A stretch of 64,000 nucleotides of DNA from Pseudomonas putida (GTDB lineage Bacteria; Pseudomonadota; Gammaproteobacteria; Pseudomonadales; Pseudomonadaceae): NCBI RefSeq assembly GCF_028682395.1, contig NZ_JANHLC010000004.1, positions 372,001 through 436,000 of the forward strand, in the 5' to 3' direction. The notes beneath the pieces were generated by a model. The model made no database searches, was not told where the DNA came from, and saw only the letters and a program-made list of their open reading frames with translations. The position numbers and the translations under genes are program-made. Position 1 is the stretch's first letter, and each line of letters opens with the position of its first letter. Positions 26,370 through 36,514 of the stretch are shown here, one piece after another.

Positions 26370-28658
26370 TTACTTGCGCAGCAGGCGCAAACCGTTGAAG
26401 ACCACCAGCAGGCTCACGCCCATATCGGCAAACACTGCCATCCACATCGTGGCCAGACCGAGGAAGGTTACCCCAAGAAAGATCGCCTTGATGACCAACG
26501 CCAGAATGATGTTCTGCTTGAGGATACTGGCAGTCTGACGTGACAGCTGAATAAACGCCGGGATTTTGCGCAGATCATCGTCCATCAACGCGACATCGGC
26601 GGTCTCGATGGCCGTGTCGGTGCCCGCTGCGGCCATGGCGAAACCGATTTCGGCACGGGCCAGGGCCGGCGCATCGTTAATGCCGTCACCGACCATGCCC
26701 ACCCTGTGACCCTGGGCATACAGCGCTTCGATGGCCTGCAACTTGTCGTTGGGCAGCAGGTTACCGCGGGCTTCGTCGATCCCGACCTGAGCGGCAATCG
26801 CCTCGGCGGTGTGCGGGTTGTCGCCGGTCAACATCACCGTCCTGATACCCAGCGCATGCAATTGCGCAATGGCTTCGCGGCTCGTGTCCTTGACGGTGTC
26901 GGCGACCGCGAACAACGCCAGCGGGCCGGAGCGGTCGAGCAGCAACACCACCGTCTTGCCCTGTCTTTCAAGGGCATCGAGTTTTTCTTCCAGCGCCGGC
27001 GAGCACAACCCCAACTCTTCAACCAGGCGATGGTTGCCCAGGTGATACACCTGGCCATTGATCTCGCCGCGCACGCCGCGCCCGGTCAGGGCCGTGAAGT
27101 TATCCACAGGGTGCACGCCCAGCTGTTTATCCACAGCCGCACGGGCCACGGCCAGGGACACCGGATGATCCGAGCGCCCGGCCAGGCTGGCCGCCAGGGC
27201 CTGGGCCGTGTCAACGGCCAGCGGATCGAGGGCCAGGTAGTCGGTCTGGACCGGCTTGCCGTGGGTGATGGTGCCGGTCTTGTCCAGGGCCAGGTAATCG
27301 AGCTGATGACCGCTTTCCAGGTACACCCCGCCCTTGACCAGGATGCCTTTACGCGCCGCTGCCGCCAGGCCGCTGACAATGGTCACCGGGGTGGAGATCA
27401 CCAGGGCACAAGGGCACGCAACCACCAACAGGACCAGGGCGCGATAGATCCAGTCGAACCAGATACCGCCGAGCAACAGCGGCGGCACCAACGCGACGCC
27501 CAGCGCCAGGACGAACACCACCGGGGTGTAGATTTTCGAGAAACGGTCAACAAAACGCTGGGTCGGCGCCCGAGCGCCCTGGGCCTGCTCGACGGCGTGG
27601 ATGATCCGCGCCAGGGTCGAATGACTCGCCTCGGCGGTCACCCGATATTCCAGCGAACCGGCCTGGTTGATGGTGCCGGCAAAGACTTTGTCGCCGACGC
27701 CTTTCTCCACGGGCAGGCTTTCCCCGGTGATCGGCGCCTGATCGATGCTCGAACTGCCGGAAATCACCTCGCCATCCAGGCCCACGCGCTCCCCCGGACG
27801 AACCCGTACAAGCGCGCCAATCTGGATTTCCCTGACATCGCGCTCCTGCCAACTGCCGTCGGCCTGGCGCACCGTGGCCTGCTCGGGGGCCATCTGCATC
27901 AAGCCGCTGATGGCATTGCGCGCCCGATCCAGGGAGCGGGCCTCGATCAATTCGGCGACGGTGAACAGGAACATCACCATGGCCGCTTCGGGCCACTGGC
28001 CAATCAAGACCGCACCGGTGACGGCGATACTCATCAGCGCGTTGATGTTCAGGTTGAGATTTTTCAGGGCAATCCAGCCCTTTTTATAGGTGCCCAGGCC
28101 GCCGCTGAGAATCGACACCAAGGCGACCAATGCCACCACCCAGGTCGGCGCTGCATCGGTGAAATGAATCACCTCGGCCGCCAGCGCAGTAACGCCGGAC
28201 AGGGCCAGCGGCCACCAGGGTTTCTTTGGCGCCACCGCAACGCTTGCTTCGGCTTCAGCGCCGTCATCAAGGGGTTCGGCGTGCATGCCCAGGGACTTGA
28301 TCGCGTCGGTGATCGGCGCGGTGCCGGGCAGGTCATGGGTCACGCCCAGGACCCGATTGATCAGGTTGAACTCCAACTGCTGGACGCCCTTGAGCTTGCC
28401 GAGCCGATTCTGGATCAGCGTCTGCTCGGTGGGGCAATCCATCGCCTCGATACGAAAACGGCTGAGCCGCGCGCCCGCGGCCGAAGCCTCGCCGACCGTG
28501 ACCCGCGAGGGCCCCGCCGTCGAACCGCAGCAACTGTGCTCATGCTGGGGCGCTGGTGCGGCGTGATCGTGATCGTGATCGTGATCGTGATCGTGATCGT
28601 GGCCAGCATGCCGGGAGTCGAGGTCCGGCTTGCGCGGGGTGTGCAGGGAATCACTCAT
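26370..28658 (-). CDS. cadA: Zn/Cd/Pb-translocating P-type ATPase
   Basis: A 762-residue P1B-type ATPase that pumps Cd2+, Zn2+ and Pb2+ out of the cytoplasm. In order: a His-Asp repeat tail (residues 20-32), HSCCG, a metal-binding domain with AMDCPTEQTL (Cys75, with Glu in place of the second Cys), TGES actuator motif (311-314), CPC in the membrane (415-417), and DKTGT with the phosphorylated Asp459. MVGDGINDAPAL follows in the hinge. ATG 28658 is preferred over the open upstream frame because the latter would cover the cadR promoter. Control by CadR is expected from the operator just upstream. Confidence 0.95.
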   Translation of the reverse strand: MSDSLHTPRKPDLDSRHAGHDHDHDHDHDHDHAAPAPQHEHSCCGSTAGPSRVTVGEASAAGARLSRFRIEAMDCPTEQTLIQNRLGKLKGVQQLEFNLINRVLGVTHDLPGTAPITDAIKSLGMHAEPLDDGAEAEASVAVAPKKPWWPLALSGVTALAAEVIHFTDAAPTWVVALVALVSILSGGLGTYKKGWIALKNLNLNINALMSIAVTGAVLIGQWPEAAMVMFLFTVAELIEARSLDRARNAISGLMQMAPEQATVRQADGSWQERDVREIQIGALVRVRPGERVGLDGEVISGSSSIDQAPITGESLPVEKGVGDKVFAGTINQAGSLEYRVTAEASHSTLARIIHAVEQAQGARAPTQRFVDRFSKIYTPVVFVLALGVALVPPLLLGGIWFDWIYRALVLLVVACPCALVISTPVTIVSGLAAAARKGILVKGGVYLESGHQLDYLALDKTGTITHGKPVQTDYLALDPLAVDTAQALAASLAGRSDHPVSLAVARAAVDKQLGVHPVDNFTALTGRGVRGEINGQVYHLGNHRLVEELGLCSPALEEKLDALERQGKTVVLLLDRSGPLALFAVADTVKDTSREAIAQLHALGIRTVMLTGDNPHTAEAIAAQVGIDEARGNLLPNDKLQAIEALYAQGHRVGMVGDGINDAPALARAEIGFAMAAAGTDTAIETADVALMDDDLRKIPAFIQLSRQTASILKQNIILALVIKAIFLGVTFLGLATMWMAVFADMGVSLLVVFNGLRLLRK
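28563..28601. repeat. Hexanucleotide microsatellite in cadA
   Basis: Six tandem perfect copies of GTGATC (plus strand) followed by a partial GTG. In the cadA frame they encode alternating His and Asp. Length change by whole units keeps the frame. Confidence 0.95.
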
Positions 28659-28689
28659 GGGTTTGCGTCCGAAAAGGTGCCTGTTGCCA

Positions 28690-28720
28690 AGTGAACACCC
28701 TGTAGCCACTATAGGGTCAA
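28690..28720 (-). promoter_or_regulatory. MerR-type promoter/operator of cadA
   Basis: On the minus strand a -35 TTGACC (28720-28715) and a -10 TTCACT (28695-28690) are separated by 19 bases, the over-long spacing that MerR-family activators correct. Between them lies the dyad ACCCTGTAGCCACTATAGGGT (28697-28717, given on the plus strand: 21 bases in all, arms ACCCT and AGGGT with inner TAG/CTA), a typical CadR/PbrR/ZntR site. Confidence 0.88.
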
Positions 28721-28743
28721 GCCTCTGATGGAGATGATTGGCA

Positions 28744-29193
28744 ATGAAAATCGGCGAACTGGCGAAACTCACCGACTGTCAGGTCGAGACCATCCGCTAT
28801 TACGAGCGTGAAGGGCTGCTGCCAGAGCCGGCGCGCAGTGACGGCAACTATCGCCTGTATACCCAGGCCCATGTCGAACGCCTGACGTTTATTCGCAACT
28901 GCCGCAGCCTGGACATGACCCTGGAAGAAATTCGCAGCCTGCTGAGCTTGCGCGACAGCCCGCAAGACCAGTGCGAAAGCGTCAATGCGCTGGTCGACGA
29001 GCATATCCAGCACGTCAAGGCCCGGATCGACGGTCTGCTGGTGTTGCAGGCACAGTTGCTCGACCTGCGCCAGCGCTGTGGCGAAGGGCCGGACATCGAG
29101 CAATGCGGGATTTTGCAGCGGCTGGAGGTCAGTGGCTCGGTGATGCCCAGCGAGACGGAGCCGTCTCACGTCGGCAGAAGCCACGGCCACTGA
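28744..29193 (+). CDS. cadR: Cd/Pb-responsive MerR-family regulator
   Basis: A 149-residue activator. N-terminal HTH MKIGELAKLTDCQVETIRYY, a dimerisation helix, and metal-ligand cysteines Cys77, Cys112 and Cys121. The C-terminal tail is His-rich (SHVGRSHGH), as in P. putida CadR. It is divergent from cadA with the operator dyad between them. ATG 28744 gives the standard start; a TTG at 28738 is in frame but less likely. Confidence 0.93.
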   Translation: MKIGELAKLTDCQVETIRYYEREGLLPEPARSDGNYRLYTQAHVERLTFIRNCRSLDMTLEEIRSLLSLRDSPQDQCESVNALVDEHIQHVKARIDGLLVLQAQLLDLRQRCGEGPDIEQCGILQRLEVSGSVMPSETEPSHVGRSHGH

Positions 29194-29230
29194 ACTGAGC
29201 CGATACGCTGGCCACTGCAAGCATGGCCAG

Positions 29231-29273
29231 CCCTTCGTAGCCGCTACCGTAACTACGAAGGGCGAGGTTTTTT
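29231..29273 (+). terminator. Rho-independent terminator between cadR and thyA
   Basis: CCCTTCGTAG (29231-29240) pairs with CTACGAAGGG (29253-29262), followed shortly by TTTTTT (29268-29273), whose end reaches the stop codon of convergent thyA. Confidence 0.8.
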
Positions 29274-30243
29274 AGACCGCCATGGGCGCCGTCATCGGCG
29301 CATGGTGCTCATAGCCTTCAAGGGAGAAATCGCTCGGCTCGATCTGCTCCAGCCACTCCGGTTGGTACACACCGGTCTTGGCGAATTCCGGCACGCGCTC
29401 GGAAATTTTCAGCCGGGGCATCGCGAACGGTTCACGGGTCAGTTGCTCGTTCAGCATGTCCAGATGGTTTTCATAGACATGCGCATCACCGATGAAATAG
29501 GTGAACCAGCGCGGCGTATAGCCGGTCAGGCGCCCGATCAGGCTGAGCAGCGCCGCGCCTTCCGTCAGGTTGAACGGCGTGCCCAGGCCCAGGTCGTTGG
29601 AACGGATGTAGAGGGTCAGGGAAATCTCCCGGGTCTCGACATTTGGGTGGAACTGGTACAACAGGTGGCAGGGCGGCAGGGCCATCTCATCGAGCTGGGC
29701 GCAGTTCCAGCCGTGGAACAGGATCCGTCGGCTGCCCGGGTCCTTGATGATGGTGTCGACGCACTGGCGAATCTGATCGATGGCCTTGTACAGGACCACG
29801 TAGGCCTGGCCGTTTTCCTCGCCTTCGGCGATCTGCCGATAGCCCTGGCCCAGGCACAGGTCGATGGCTGCCTGGTTGCTGCGGGCGACCTGCTTGTAGG
29901 CAGGCCACTTGCGCCATTGCACGCCGTAGATTTCCCCCAGGTCGTCTTCGCCCTGGCGAAACGGGTTGGCCAGCCACTGGGCGTTTTCATTGGCGTTCTG
30001 GTCCCAGACCTTGCAGCCCAGTTCACGGAACTCGGCGGCGTTGTTCACGCCCCGCAGAAACCCGACCATCTCGCCGATGGCCGACTTGAAGGCCATACGC
30101 CGGGTGGTGATCGCCGGGAACCCTTCCTGCAGATCGAACCGCAGCATCGCCCCGGGAAAGCTGATGGTGTTCACACCGGTGCGGTTGGCCTGCTTGGTGC
30201 CGTTCTTGATGACGTGAGCGACTAAATCGAGATATTGCTTCAT
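29272..30243 (-). CDS. thyA: Thymidylate synthase
   Basis: Makes dTMP from dUMP with methylenetetrahydrofolate. The catalytic Cys192 sits in [13 protein letters not shown], with RRILFHGWN before it and [14 protein letters not shown] after it. At 323 residues it is the long form, with an insertion around residues 95-165 relative to the 264-residue E. coli enzyme. ATG 30243 gives the family start MKQYLDLV. It follows lgt with a 48-bp gap, an arrangement common in proteobacteria. Confidence 0.96.
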   Translation of the reverse strand: MKQYLDLVAHVIKNGTKQANRTGVNTISFPGAMLRFDLQEGFPAITTRRMAFKSAIGEMVGFLRGVNNAAEFRELGCKVWDQNANENAQWLANPFRQGEDDLGEIYGVQWRKWPAYKQVARSNQAAIDLCLGQGYRQIAEGEENGQAYVVLYKAIDQIRQCVDTIIKDPGSRRILFHGWNCAQLDEMALPPCHLLYQFHPNVETREISLTLYIRSNDLGLGTPFNLTEGAALLSLIGRLTGYTPRWFTYFIGDAHVYENHLDMLNEQLTREPFAMPRLKISERVPEFAKTGVYQPEWLEQIEPSDFSLEGYEHHAPMTAPMAV

Positions 30244-30291
30244 GACTTTCCTGAATCCTTGAACGCGGGGCCGCAGCCCCGCCATTCGAAT

Positions 30292-31104
30292 TTAAAGCGC
30301 GGCGGGCTTGGCCGCCGGGGTGCGTTTGTAGGCCCACCAGATCAGGCCGAGGCCACCGACAATCATCGGCACGCACAGTACCTGGCCCATGGTCAGCCAG
30401 CCGAACGCCAGGTAACCGAGCTGGGCATCGGGAACGCGAACGAACTCGACGATAAAACGGAAGATCCCATAGAACAGGGCGAACATCCCCGAAACCGCCA
30501 TGGTCGGCCGTGGCTTGCGCGAAAACAACCACAGGATGACGAACAGCGCGACACCTTCGAGGGCGAACTGGTACAGCTGCGAAGGATGACGCGGCAACTG
30601 CGATGGGTCGCTGAACGGCGGGAAGATCATGGCCCACGGCACGTCGGTCGGCTTGCCCCACAGCTCGGCATTGATAAAGTTACCGATACGCCCGGCGCCC
30701 AGGCCAATCGGCACCATCGGCGCGACAAAATCCATCAATTCGAAGAACGACTTGTTGTTGCGCTTGCCGAACCACCAGGCCGCCAGCATCACGCCGATAA
30801 ACCCGCCGTGGAACGACATGCCGCCCTTCCACACCTCGAAAATCAGCGTCGGGTTGGCCAGGTACGCATTCAGGTCGTAGAACAGCACATAGCCCAGACG
30901 CCCGCCGACAATCACCCCCATGGACAGCCAGAAGACCATGTCGGAGAGCTTCTCCTTGGACCAGGTCGGGTCGAAACGGTTGAGCCGACGCGAAGCCAGC
31001 AGCCAGGCGCCGCCAATGCCGATCAGGTACATCAGCCCGTACCAGTGGATTTTCAGCGGACCGATGGCCAGCGCCACCGGGTCAATCTGCGGGTAAGGCA
31101 GCAT
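30292..31104 (-). CDS. lgt: Prolipoprotein diacylglyceryl transferase
   Basis: Inner-membrane enzyme that transfers diacylglycerol to the lipobox cysteine of prolipoproteins. The 270-residue protein has about seven membrane segments, the YGLMYLIG start region, HGGFIGVML and the signature [13 protein letters not shown]. It is upstream of thyA on the same strand, probably in one operon. Confidence 0.96.
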   Translation of the reverse strand: MLPYPQIDPVALAIGPLKIHWYGLMYLIGIGGAWLLASRRLNRFDPTWSKEKLSDMVFWLSMGVIVGGRLGYVLFYDLNAYLANPTLIFEVWKGGMSFHGGFIGVMLAAWWFGKRNNKSFFELMDFVAPMVPIGLGAGRIGNFINAELWGKPTDVPWAMIFPPFSDPSQLPRHPSQLYQFALEGVALFVILWLFSRKPRPTMAVSGMFALFYGIFRFIVEFVRVPDAQLGYLAFGWLTMGQVLCVPMIVGGLGLIWWAYKRTPAAKPAAL

Positions 31105-31213
31105 TGCGACTCCTCGATACAGTAGAAAGTGCCAGCCGGGCCGCGATCTGTCGCAGCCCAGGCTGGTGGAACAGCCTGCTGTCCCACCATTAAGCCAATG
31201 TTGCGTGCGGGGG

Positions 31214-31996
31214 TCAGATCAGAAAGTTCAAACCAACGCAGAACAGCAAAGCCGCGAACAGCCGCTTCAACAAGCGCGGCGACAATTTATGGGCCAGGCG
31301 AGCGCCAAAACGTGCAAAAAACATACTGGTCAGCGCAATCCCCAGCACCGCCGGAAGATAGACAAAGCCCAGACTGTGGGCCGGCAGATGCGGGTTCTGC
31401 CAGCCCAACACCATAAAGCTCAAGGCACTGGCCAGGGCGATGGGCAGACCGCAGGCCGAGGACGTCGCCACCGCCTGCTGCATCGGCACGCTACGCCAGC
31501 TGAGAAAGGGCACGGTCAGTGAACCGCCGCCGATGCCGAAGATCGCCGAGGCCCAGCCAATCACCACGCCCGCCAGGGTCAGGCCCGGTTTGCCGGGTAC
31601 CGTGCGACTGGCCTTGGGCTTGAGTTCGAAGGCCATCTGCGCAGCGATCACCAGGGCAAAGACGCCAATGATTTTCTGCAAATGCGGGCCGGCGATGGAT
31701 TTGGCAGTCAGCGCGCCAAAAGCGGAGCCGATCAGGATCCCCAGGGTCATCCAGGCAAAAATCGGCCAGCGCACCGCGCCCTTGCGATGGTGCTCGCGGA
31801 TGGCATTGATCGAGGTAAAGATAATCGTCGCCAGCGAGGTCCCGACCGCCAGGTGGGTGAGGATCGACGCATCGAAACCCTGCAAGGTGAAACTGAACAC
31901 CAGCACCGGCACGATGATGATCCCACCGCCGACGCCAAACAGCCCAGCCAGCACGCCTGCACAGGCGCCCAGCAGCAAATAGAGCAGAAATTCCAT
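31214..31996 (-). CDS. TSUP/TauE-SafE family permease
   Basis: A 260-residue protein with about eight membrane segments. The N-terminal [15 protein letters not shown] and the repeated [15 protein letters not shown] mark the two-fold repeat of the TauE/SafE (sulfite exporter) family. ATG 31996 is chosen since everything upstream in the frame is non-hydrophobic and lacks family character. The substrate, often an organosulfonate or sulfite, cannot be read from context. It lies upstream of lgt-thyA on the same strand. Confidence 0.85.
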   Translation of the reverse strand: MEFLLYLLLGACAGVLAGLFGVGGGIIIVPVLVFSFTLQGFDASILTHLAVGTSLATIIFTSINAIREHHRKGAVRWPIFAWMTLGILIGSAFGALTAKSIAGPHLQKIIGVFALVIAAQMAFELKPKASRTVPGKPGLTLAGVVIGWASAIFGIGGGSLTVPFLSWRSVPMQQAVATSSACGLPIALASALSFMVLGWQNPHLPAHSLGFVYLPAVLGIALTSMFFARFGARLAHKLSPRLLKRLFAALLFCVGLNFLI

Positions 31997-32116
31997 GGAT
32001 AGCCCCCAGACAAGACCGGCATGGTAACGGATGCATGGCCCCCGGCTCCACTGCACGGCGATGGATACCCGTCCGTTCTCTGAGTAAAGTGGGCAAAAAC
32101 ACAGAAGGACGACCTG

Positions 32117-32863
32117 ATGTGCCTGATCGTTTTCGCCTGGCGTCCCGGGCATTCGCACCCTCTGATCGTCGCGGCCAACCGTGATGAGTTCTACGCCCGC
32201 CCCAGCCTGCCCCTGGCGCCCTGGCCGGAGGCGCCCCAAGTCCATGCCGGGCGCGATCTGGAGGCCGGCGGTAGTTGGCTGGGCGTCGGCGCCAACGGCC
32301 GCTTTGCCGCCCTGACCAACATCCGTGACCCGCACCAGCCTCCTGCACGGCGCTCACGGGGTGAGTTGGTGGCACGTTTCCTGAGCGGCGCCACGCCCAT
32401 TGATGAGTACCTGGACGATATCGCTGGCCGGGCGCTGGAATATGCCGGCTTCAACCTGCTGCTCGGCACCGGCGGCGAGTTGTACTACTTCAACTCCCAG
32501 GCAACCCAGCCACAGCGCCTGGATGCGGGGGTCTACGGGCTGTCCAATGCCGGCCTAGACACGCCCTGGCCAAAATTGCTCAAGGCCCGCGCAGGTCTGG
32601 CCGCCCAGCTCGAAGATCCACAGCCCCAGGCCTTGCTCACGCTGTTGAGTGACCCACAGACCGCACCCTTTGCCGAACTGCCGGATACCGGCGTAGGCCT
32701 AGCGACCGAAAGCCTGTTGTCGAGCGTCTTTATTGCCAGCCCCAGCTATGGCACGCGCGCCAGTACCGCCCTGATCGTCCATGCCGACGGCACACGGCAT
32801 CTGGTCGAACGCAGCTTCGGGCCCTATGGCGGGCGTCTGGGAGAGGTGGAACTGAAGGTCTGA
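32117..32863 (+). CDS. NRDE family protein (TANGO2-like)
   Basis: A 248-residue protein with the N-terminal MCLIVFAW (Cys2, as in Ntn-type members of the family) and the family-naming motif ANRDEFYARP, then GRDLEAGGSWLGV and RFAALTNIRDP. Homologues include eukaryotic TANGO2; the molecular role is uncertain. It is a single gene, divergent from the TSUP gene and convergent with ptsP. Confidence 0.88.
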   Translation: MCLIVFAWRPGHSHPLIVAANRDEFYARPSLPLAPWPEAPQVHAGRDLEAGGSWLGVGANGRFAALTNIRDPHQPPARRSRGELVARFLSGATPIDEYLDDIAGRALEYAGFNLLLGTGGELYYFNSQATQPQRLDAGVYGLSNAGLDTPWPKLLKARAGLAAQLEDPQPQALLTLLSDPQTAPFAELPDTGVGLATESLLSSVFIASPSYGTRASTALIVHADGTRHLVERSFGPYGGRLGEVELKV

Positions 32864-32893
32864 ACCTGCTCGCGCTGGATGGCGCGAGCAGGT
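32864..32893. terminator. Bidirectional hairpin between NRDE gene and ptsP
   Basis: ACCTGCTCGCGC-TGGATG-GCGCGAGCAGGT is a perfect 12-bp stem immediately after the NRDE stop and 8 bases from the ptsP stop. No T tract. Confidence 0.55.
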
Positions 32894-32901
32894 GGACGAG
32901 G

Positions 32902-35178
32902 CTAGGGCTTGACCCCCGCCGGATTGATCATCCGCGACAGGCCGAGGTTTTTCAGGGCCAGTTGCAGGGTGCTGTGGATAACTTGCGGGTTATCGATGGT
33001 CATCACCTGCCCCAGCAACTCACGGGCCTTGCTCAGATTGATCTGGCGCAGCATCCATTTCACTTTCGGCAAGTTGGTGGCGTTCATCGACAGGCTGTCA
33101 AAACCCATCGCCATCAACAGCACTGCCGCGGCCGGATCACCCGCCATCTCACCGCAGATACTCACCGGCTTGCCTTCGGCATGGGCATCGCTGACCACGG
33201 TCTGCAAGGCCTGCAGCACCGCCGGGTGCATGTAGTCGTAGAGGTCGGCAACCCGTGGGTTATTGCGGTCCACGGCCAGCAGGTACTGGGTCAGGTCGTT
33301 GGAACCGACCGACAGGAAGTCCACCTGGCGGGCCAGCTCCTTGGTCTGATAAACCGCGGCGGGGATTTCGATCATCACGCCAATCGGCGGCATCGGTACG
33401 TCGGTACCTTCGTCGCGCACCTCGCCCCAGGCACGGTGGATCAAGTGCAGGGCCTCTTCCAGCTCGTGGATGCCGGAGATCATCGGTAGCAGGATGCGCA
33501 GGTTGTTCAGCCCTTCGCTGGCCTTGAGCATGGCCCGGGTCTGGACGAGGAAAATTTCGGGGTGGTCGAGGGTGACGCGAATACCACGCCAGCCGAGGAA
33601 GGGGTTGTCTTCTTTGATCGGGAAATACGACAGTGCCTTGTCGCCGCCAATGTCCAGGCTGCGCATGGTCACCGGTAGCGGATGGAAGGCAGCGAGTTGC
33701 TCGCGATAAATCGCCAGCTGCTCCTTTTCGCTTGGAAAGCGCTGATTGATCATGAAGGGCACTTCGGTGCGGTACAGCCCGACACCTTCGGCGCCCCGTT
33801 GCTGGGCCCGCGCTACATCCGCCAGCAGGCCGGTATTGACCCACAGCGGCATGCGGTGGCCGTCGAGGGTCACGCAGGGCAGTTCGCGCAGGGCATCGAG
33901 CCCCTGGGACAACTGTCGCTCTTCCTCGACAACCTCACCGTACTGTTTGCGCAGCACCTCGCTGGGGTTGGTGTAGACCTCGCCATGGTAGCCGTCGACG
34001 ATCATCTCGATGCCGTCGACCTTGGAATATGGCAGGTCGACCAGGCCCATCACCGTCGGAATCCCCATGGCCCGGGCCAGGATCGCGACGTGGGAGTTGC
34101 CCGAACCCAGTACCGAGACCAGGCCCACCAGCTTGCCCTCGGGCACCTCGCCGAGCATGGTCGCGGTCAGCTCTTCACTGACCAGGATGGTGTTGTCTGG
34201 ATAGACCAGCGTCTGCTGGCGCTCCTCCTGCAGGTAGGCCAGCAGGCGCCGGCCCAGGTCCTTGATATCCGAGGCCCGCTCGCGCAGATAGGCATCGTCC
34301 ATCAATTCGAAACGGTTGACGTGGTCACTGACCACCTGGCGCAGCGCGCCCTGTGCCCACTGGCCGGTCTTGATCACTTCCTTGACTTCGCTGCCCAGGG
34401 ACGCGTCATCCAACATCATCTGATACACGTCGAACAGCGCACGCTCTTCCGGACGCAGCTGGCTCGCCAGCTTGGTCGAAAGGGTGCGCATATCGTTGCG
34501 CACACCTTCCAGGGCCGTCTTGAACAGCGCCAGCTCGGCGTCGATATCGACAACGCTCTTGTCCGGCACCACGTCCAAGTCAGCCGGCGGCAGCATGACC
34601 ACCGCCGTACCGACCGCCGCGCCGGGCGAACCTGGCACGCCGACAAACTTGGCCTCCTGGATACCCTTGCCCTGGCGCCCCAGGCCGCGGATCGAACCAG
34701 TGGCCTCGGCGTGGGCAATCACCCCGGCCAGTTGCGCACTCATGGTGACGAGAAAGGCTTCTTCGCCCTCATCGAACTGACGGCGTTCCTTTTGCTGGAT
34801 GACCAACACCCCGACTACACGGCGGTGGTGGATGATCGGAGCACCCAGGAACGAGGCGTAGCGCTCCTCGCCGGTTTCGGCGAAGTAGCGATAGCGCGGG
34901 TGGTCGGCAGCGTTTTCCAGGTTCAACGGTTCTTCACGGGTCCCCACCAGGCCGACAAGGCCTTCGTTGGGTGCCATGCTGACCTTGCCGATCGAGCGCT
35001 TGTTCAAGCCCTCGGTGGCCATCAGGACAAAACGGTTGGTTTCGGGGTCGAGCAGATAGACCGAGCAGACCTGGCTGCCCATAGCCTCTTTGACACGCAA
35101 TACAATAATCCCCAACGCCGCCTTGAGATCCTTGGCGGAGTTAACTTCCTGGACGATCTTGCGCAGCGTATTGAGCAT
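32902..35178 (-). CDS. ptsP: PTS enzyme I-Ntr (phosphoenolpyruvate phosphotransferase)
   Basis: First protein of the nitrogen-related phosphotransferase chain, passing phosphate from PEP to NPr (PtsO) and then EIIA-Ntr. The 758 residues comprise a GAF sensor domain (about 1-160), the EI N-terminal domain, the phosphohistidine domain with His363 in GSGNSHVAILARAMG, and the PEP-binding barrel (MRSLDIGGDKALSYF, LRILLPMISG, LSVGSNDLTQYLLAVDRN). It lies just downstream of rppH (21 bp), the same gene pair seen in E. coli. Confidence 0.96.
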   Translation of the reverse strand: MLNTLRKIVQEVNSAKDLKAALGIIVLRVKEAMGSQVCSVYLLDPETNRFVLMATEGLNKRSIGKVSMAPNEGLVGLVGTREEPLNLENAADHPRYRYFAETGEERYASFLGAPIIHHRRVVGVLVIQQKERRQFDEGEEAFLVTMSAQLAGVIAHAEATGSIRGLGRQGKGIQEAKFVGVPGSPGAAVGTAVVMLPPADLDVVPDKSVVDIDAELALFKTALEGVRNDMRTLSTKLASQLRPEERALFDVYQMMLDDASLGSEVKEVIKTGQWAQGALRQVVSDHVNRFELMDDAYLRERASDIKDLGRRLLAYLQEERQQTLVYPDNTILVSEELTATMLGEVPEGKLVGLVSVLGSGNSHVAILARAMGIPTVMGLVDLPYSKVDGIEMIVDGYHGEVYTNPSEVLRKQYGEVVEEERQLSQGLDALRELPCVTLDGHRMPLWVNTGLLADVARAQQRGAEGVGLYRTEVPFMINQRFPSEKEQLAIYREQLAAFHPLPVTMRSLDIGGDKALSYFPIKEDNPFLGWRGIRVTLDHPEIFLVQTRAMLKASEGLNNLRILLPMISGIHELEEALHLIHRAWGEVRDEGTDVPMPPIGVMIEIPAAVYQTKELARQVDFLSVGSNDLTQYLLAVDRNNPRVADLYDYMHPAVLQALQTVVSDAHAEGKPVSICGEMAGDPAAAVLLMAMGFDSLSMNATNLPKVKWMLRQINLSKARELLGQVMTIDNPQVIHSTLQLALKNLGLSRMINPAGVKP

Positions 35179-35199
35179 GGCTCGGGGTCGAACTCCGTG

Positions 35200-35679
35200 T
35201 CAGTCGCGCGCTAAAAGGCGCGGGGCAAGCTCTTTGAGCGCGCGACGGTAGACCTCGCGCTTGAATGTGACCACCTGGCCCAACGGGTACCAGTAACTGA
35301 CCCAGCGCCAGCCATCGAACTCAGGCTTGCCGGTCAGGTCCATCCGCACCCGCTGCTCATTGGAGACCAGGCGCAGGAGGAACCACTTCTGTTTCTGGCC
35401 GATACACAGCGGCTGGCTGTGCGTCCTGACCAGGCGTTGCGGCAAACGATAGCGCAACCAGCCCCGGGTACAGGCCAGAATTTGCACATCTTCGCGTTCC
35501 AACCCTACTTCTTCGTTCAACTCACGATACAGAGCGTCTTCCGGCGTCTCGTCAGGGTTGATCCCCCCTTGTGGAAACTGCCAGGCATCCTGATTGATAC
35601 GGCGAGCCCACAGCACCTGGCCGGAATCATTCGTAAGAATGATCCCAACATTAGGTCGGAAACCATCGGGGTCGATCAC
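35200..35679 (-). CDS. rppH: RNA pyrophosphohydrolase
   Basis: Nudix hydrolase that removes pyrophosphate from the 5' end of mRNAs and so triggers decay. The Nudix box reads [20 protein letters not shown] followed by VGL. The conventional start [14 protein letters not shown] uses GTG at 35679, giving 159 residues; an ATG at 35721 is in frame but would add 14 atypical residues. Probably co-transcribed with ptsP. Confidence 0.94.
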   Translation of the reverse strand: MIDPDGFRPNVGIILTNDSGQVLWARRINQDAWQFPQGGINPDETPEDALYRELNEEVGLEREDVQILACTRGWLRYRLPQRLVRTHSQPLCIGQKQKWFLLRLVSNEQRVRMDLTGKPEFDGWRWVSYWYPLGQVVTFKREVYRRALKELAPRLLARD

Positions 35680-35823
35680 GGCAACAACCTCGCAAACGCA
35701 TGTCGCCGCATTGTTCCACAAAGCTTGTTAATGCAGCAACGAGGCTGCTTACCTTATGTGCACTCTTGTTAAAAGACCGTATTCTGAAGGCCTTTTTTAC
35801 TGACTTTTCAGCGAGTAACCACG

Positions 35824-36480
35824 ATGCGCCTGGCTTTATTCGACTTGGACAACACACTTTTGGGCGGCGACAGCGACCACGCCTGGGGCGACTACCTGTG
35901 CGAACGAGGCATTCTCGACCCCATCGCCTACAAGGCGCGCAACGACGAGTTTTACCAGGACTACCTGGCGGGCAAGCTTGACAATGCGGCTTACCTGAAC
36001 TTTTGCCTGGAGATCCTTGGTCGTAGCGAAATGGCCCAACTCGACGAATGGCATCGCGACTACATGCGCGACTGCATCGAGCCCATCATGCAGCCCAAGG
36101 CTATTGAATTGCTGGCCAAGCACCGGGCCGCCGGCGATCACTTACTGATCATCACGGCCACCAACCGCTTCGTCACGGCGCCAATTGCCGAGCTTCTGGG
36201 CGTGGACACGCTGATTGCCACCGAATGTGAGATGCAGGACGGCCGCTACACGGGACGCAGCACCGATGTGCCGTGCTTTCGCGAAGGCAAAGTCACGCGC
36301 CTCAAGCGCTGGCTCGATGAGACCGGCCACAGCCTGGAAGACAGCTATTTCTACAGCGATTCGATGAACGACCTGCCTCTGCTGGAGCAGGTCAGCCATC
36401 CAGTGGCCGTGGACCCGGACCCGAACCTGCGGGCCGAAGCCGAGCGCCGTGGCTGGCCGGTCATCTCGCTGCGCGACTAG
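35824..36480 (+). CDS. HAD-IB family phosphatase
   Basis: A 218-residue HAD hydrolase: motif [17 protein letters not shown] (Asp7, Asp9), motif [12 protein letters not shown], and [16 protein letters not shown] as motif IV. It falls in the HAD-IB group with SerB-like members; Pseudomonas copies at this place are often called histidinol-phosphatase-like. The substrate is not determined by sequence. Divergent from rppH across a 144-bp region with a possible -10 TATTCT at 35780. Confidence 0.85.
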   Translation: MRLALFDLDNTLLGGDSDHAWGDYLCERGILDPIAYKARNDEFYQDYLAGKLDNAAYLNFCLEILGRSEMAQLDEWHRDYMRDCIEPIMQPKAIELLAKHRAAGDHLLIITATNRFVTAPIAELLGVDTLIATECEMQDGRYTGRSTDVPCFREGKVTRLKRWLDETGHSLEDSYFYSDSMNDLPLLEQVSHPVAVDPDPNLRAEAERRGWPVISLRD

Positions 36481-36486
36481 GGCCCA

Positions 36487-36514
36487 ATGGCGGTCAAACC
36501 GGCTTGACCGCCAT
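36487..36514. terminator. Perfect hairpin between convergent genes
   Basis: ATGGCGGTCAA (36487-36497) and TTGACCGCCAT (36504-36514) with a 6-base loop. It begins 7 bases after the HAD stop codon and covers the last codons of the convergent membrane protein gene. Confidence 0.6.

Noticed and set aside
28563-28601. Short tandem repeats considered as a CRISPR-like array
   Set aside because: The units are six bases with no spacers and encode a His-Asp tail in frame.
26706-28694. A 662-codon open frame opposite cadA
   Set aside because: Composition is that of a GC-rich antisense shadow; the cadA strand has every P-type ATPase motif.
33682-35214. A 510-codon frame opposite ptsP
   Set aside because: Shadow of ptsP; His/Gln/Asp-rich low-complexity translation typical of antisense GC-rich DNA.
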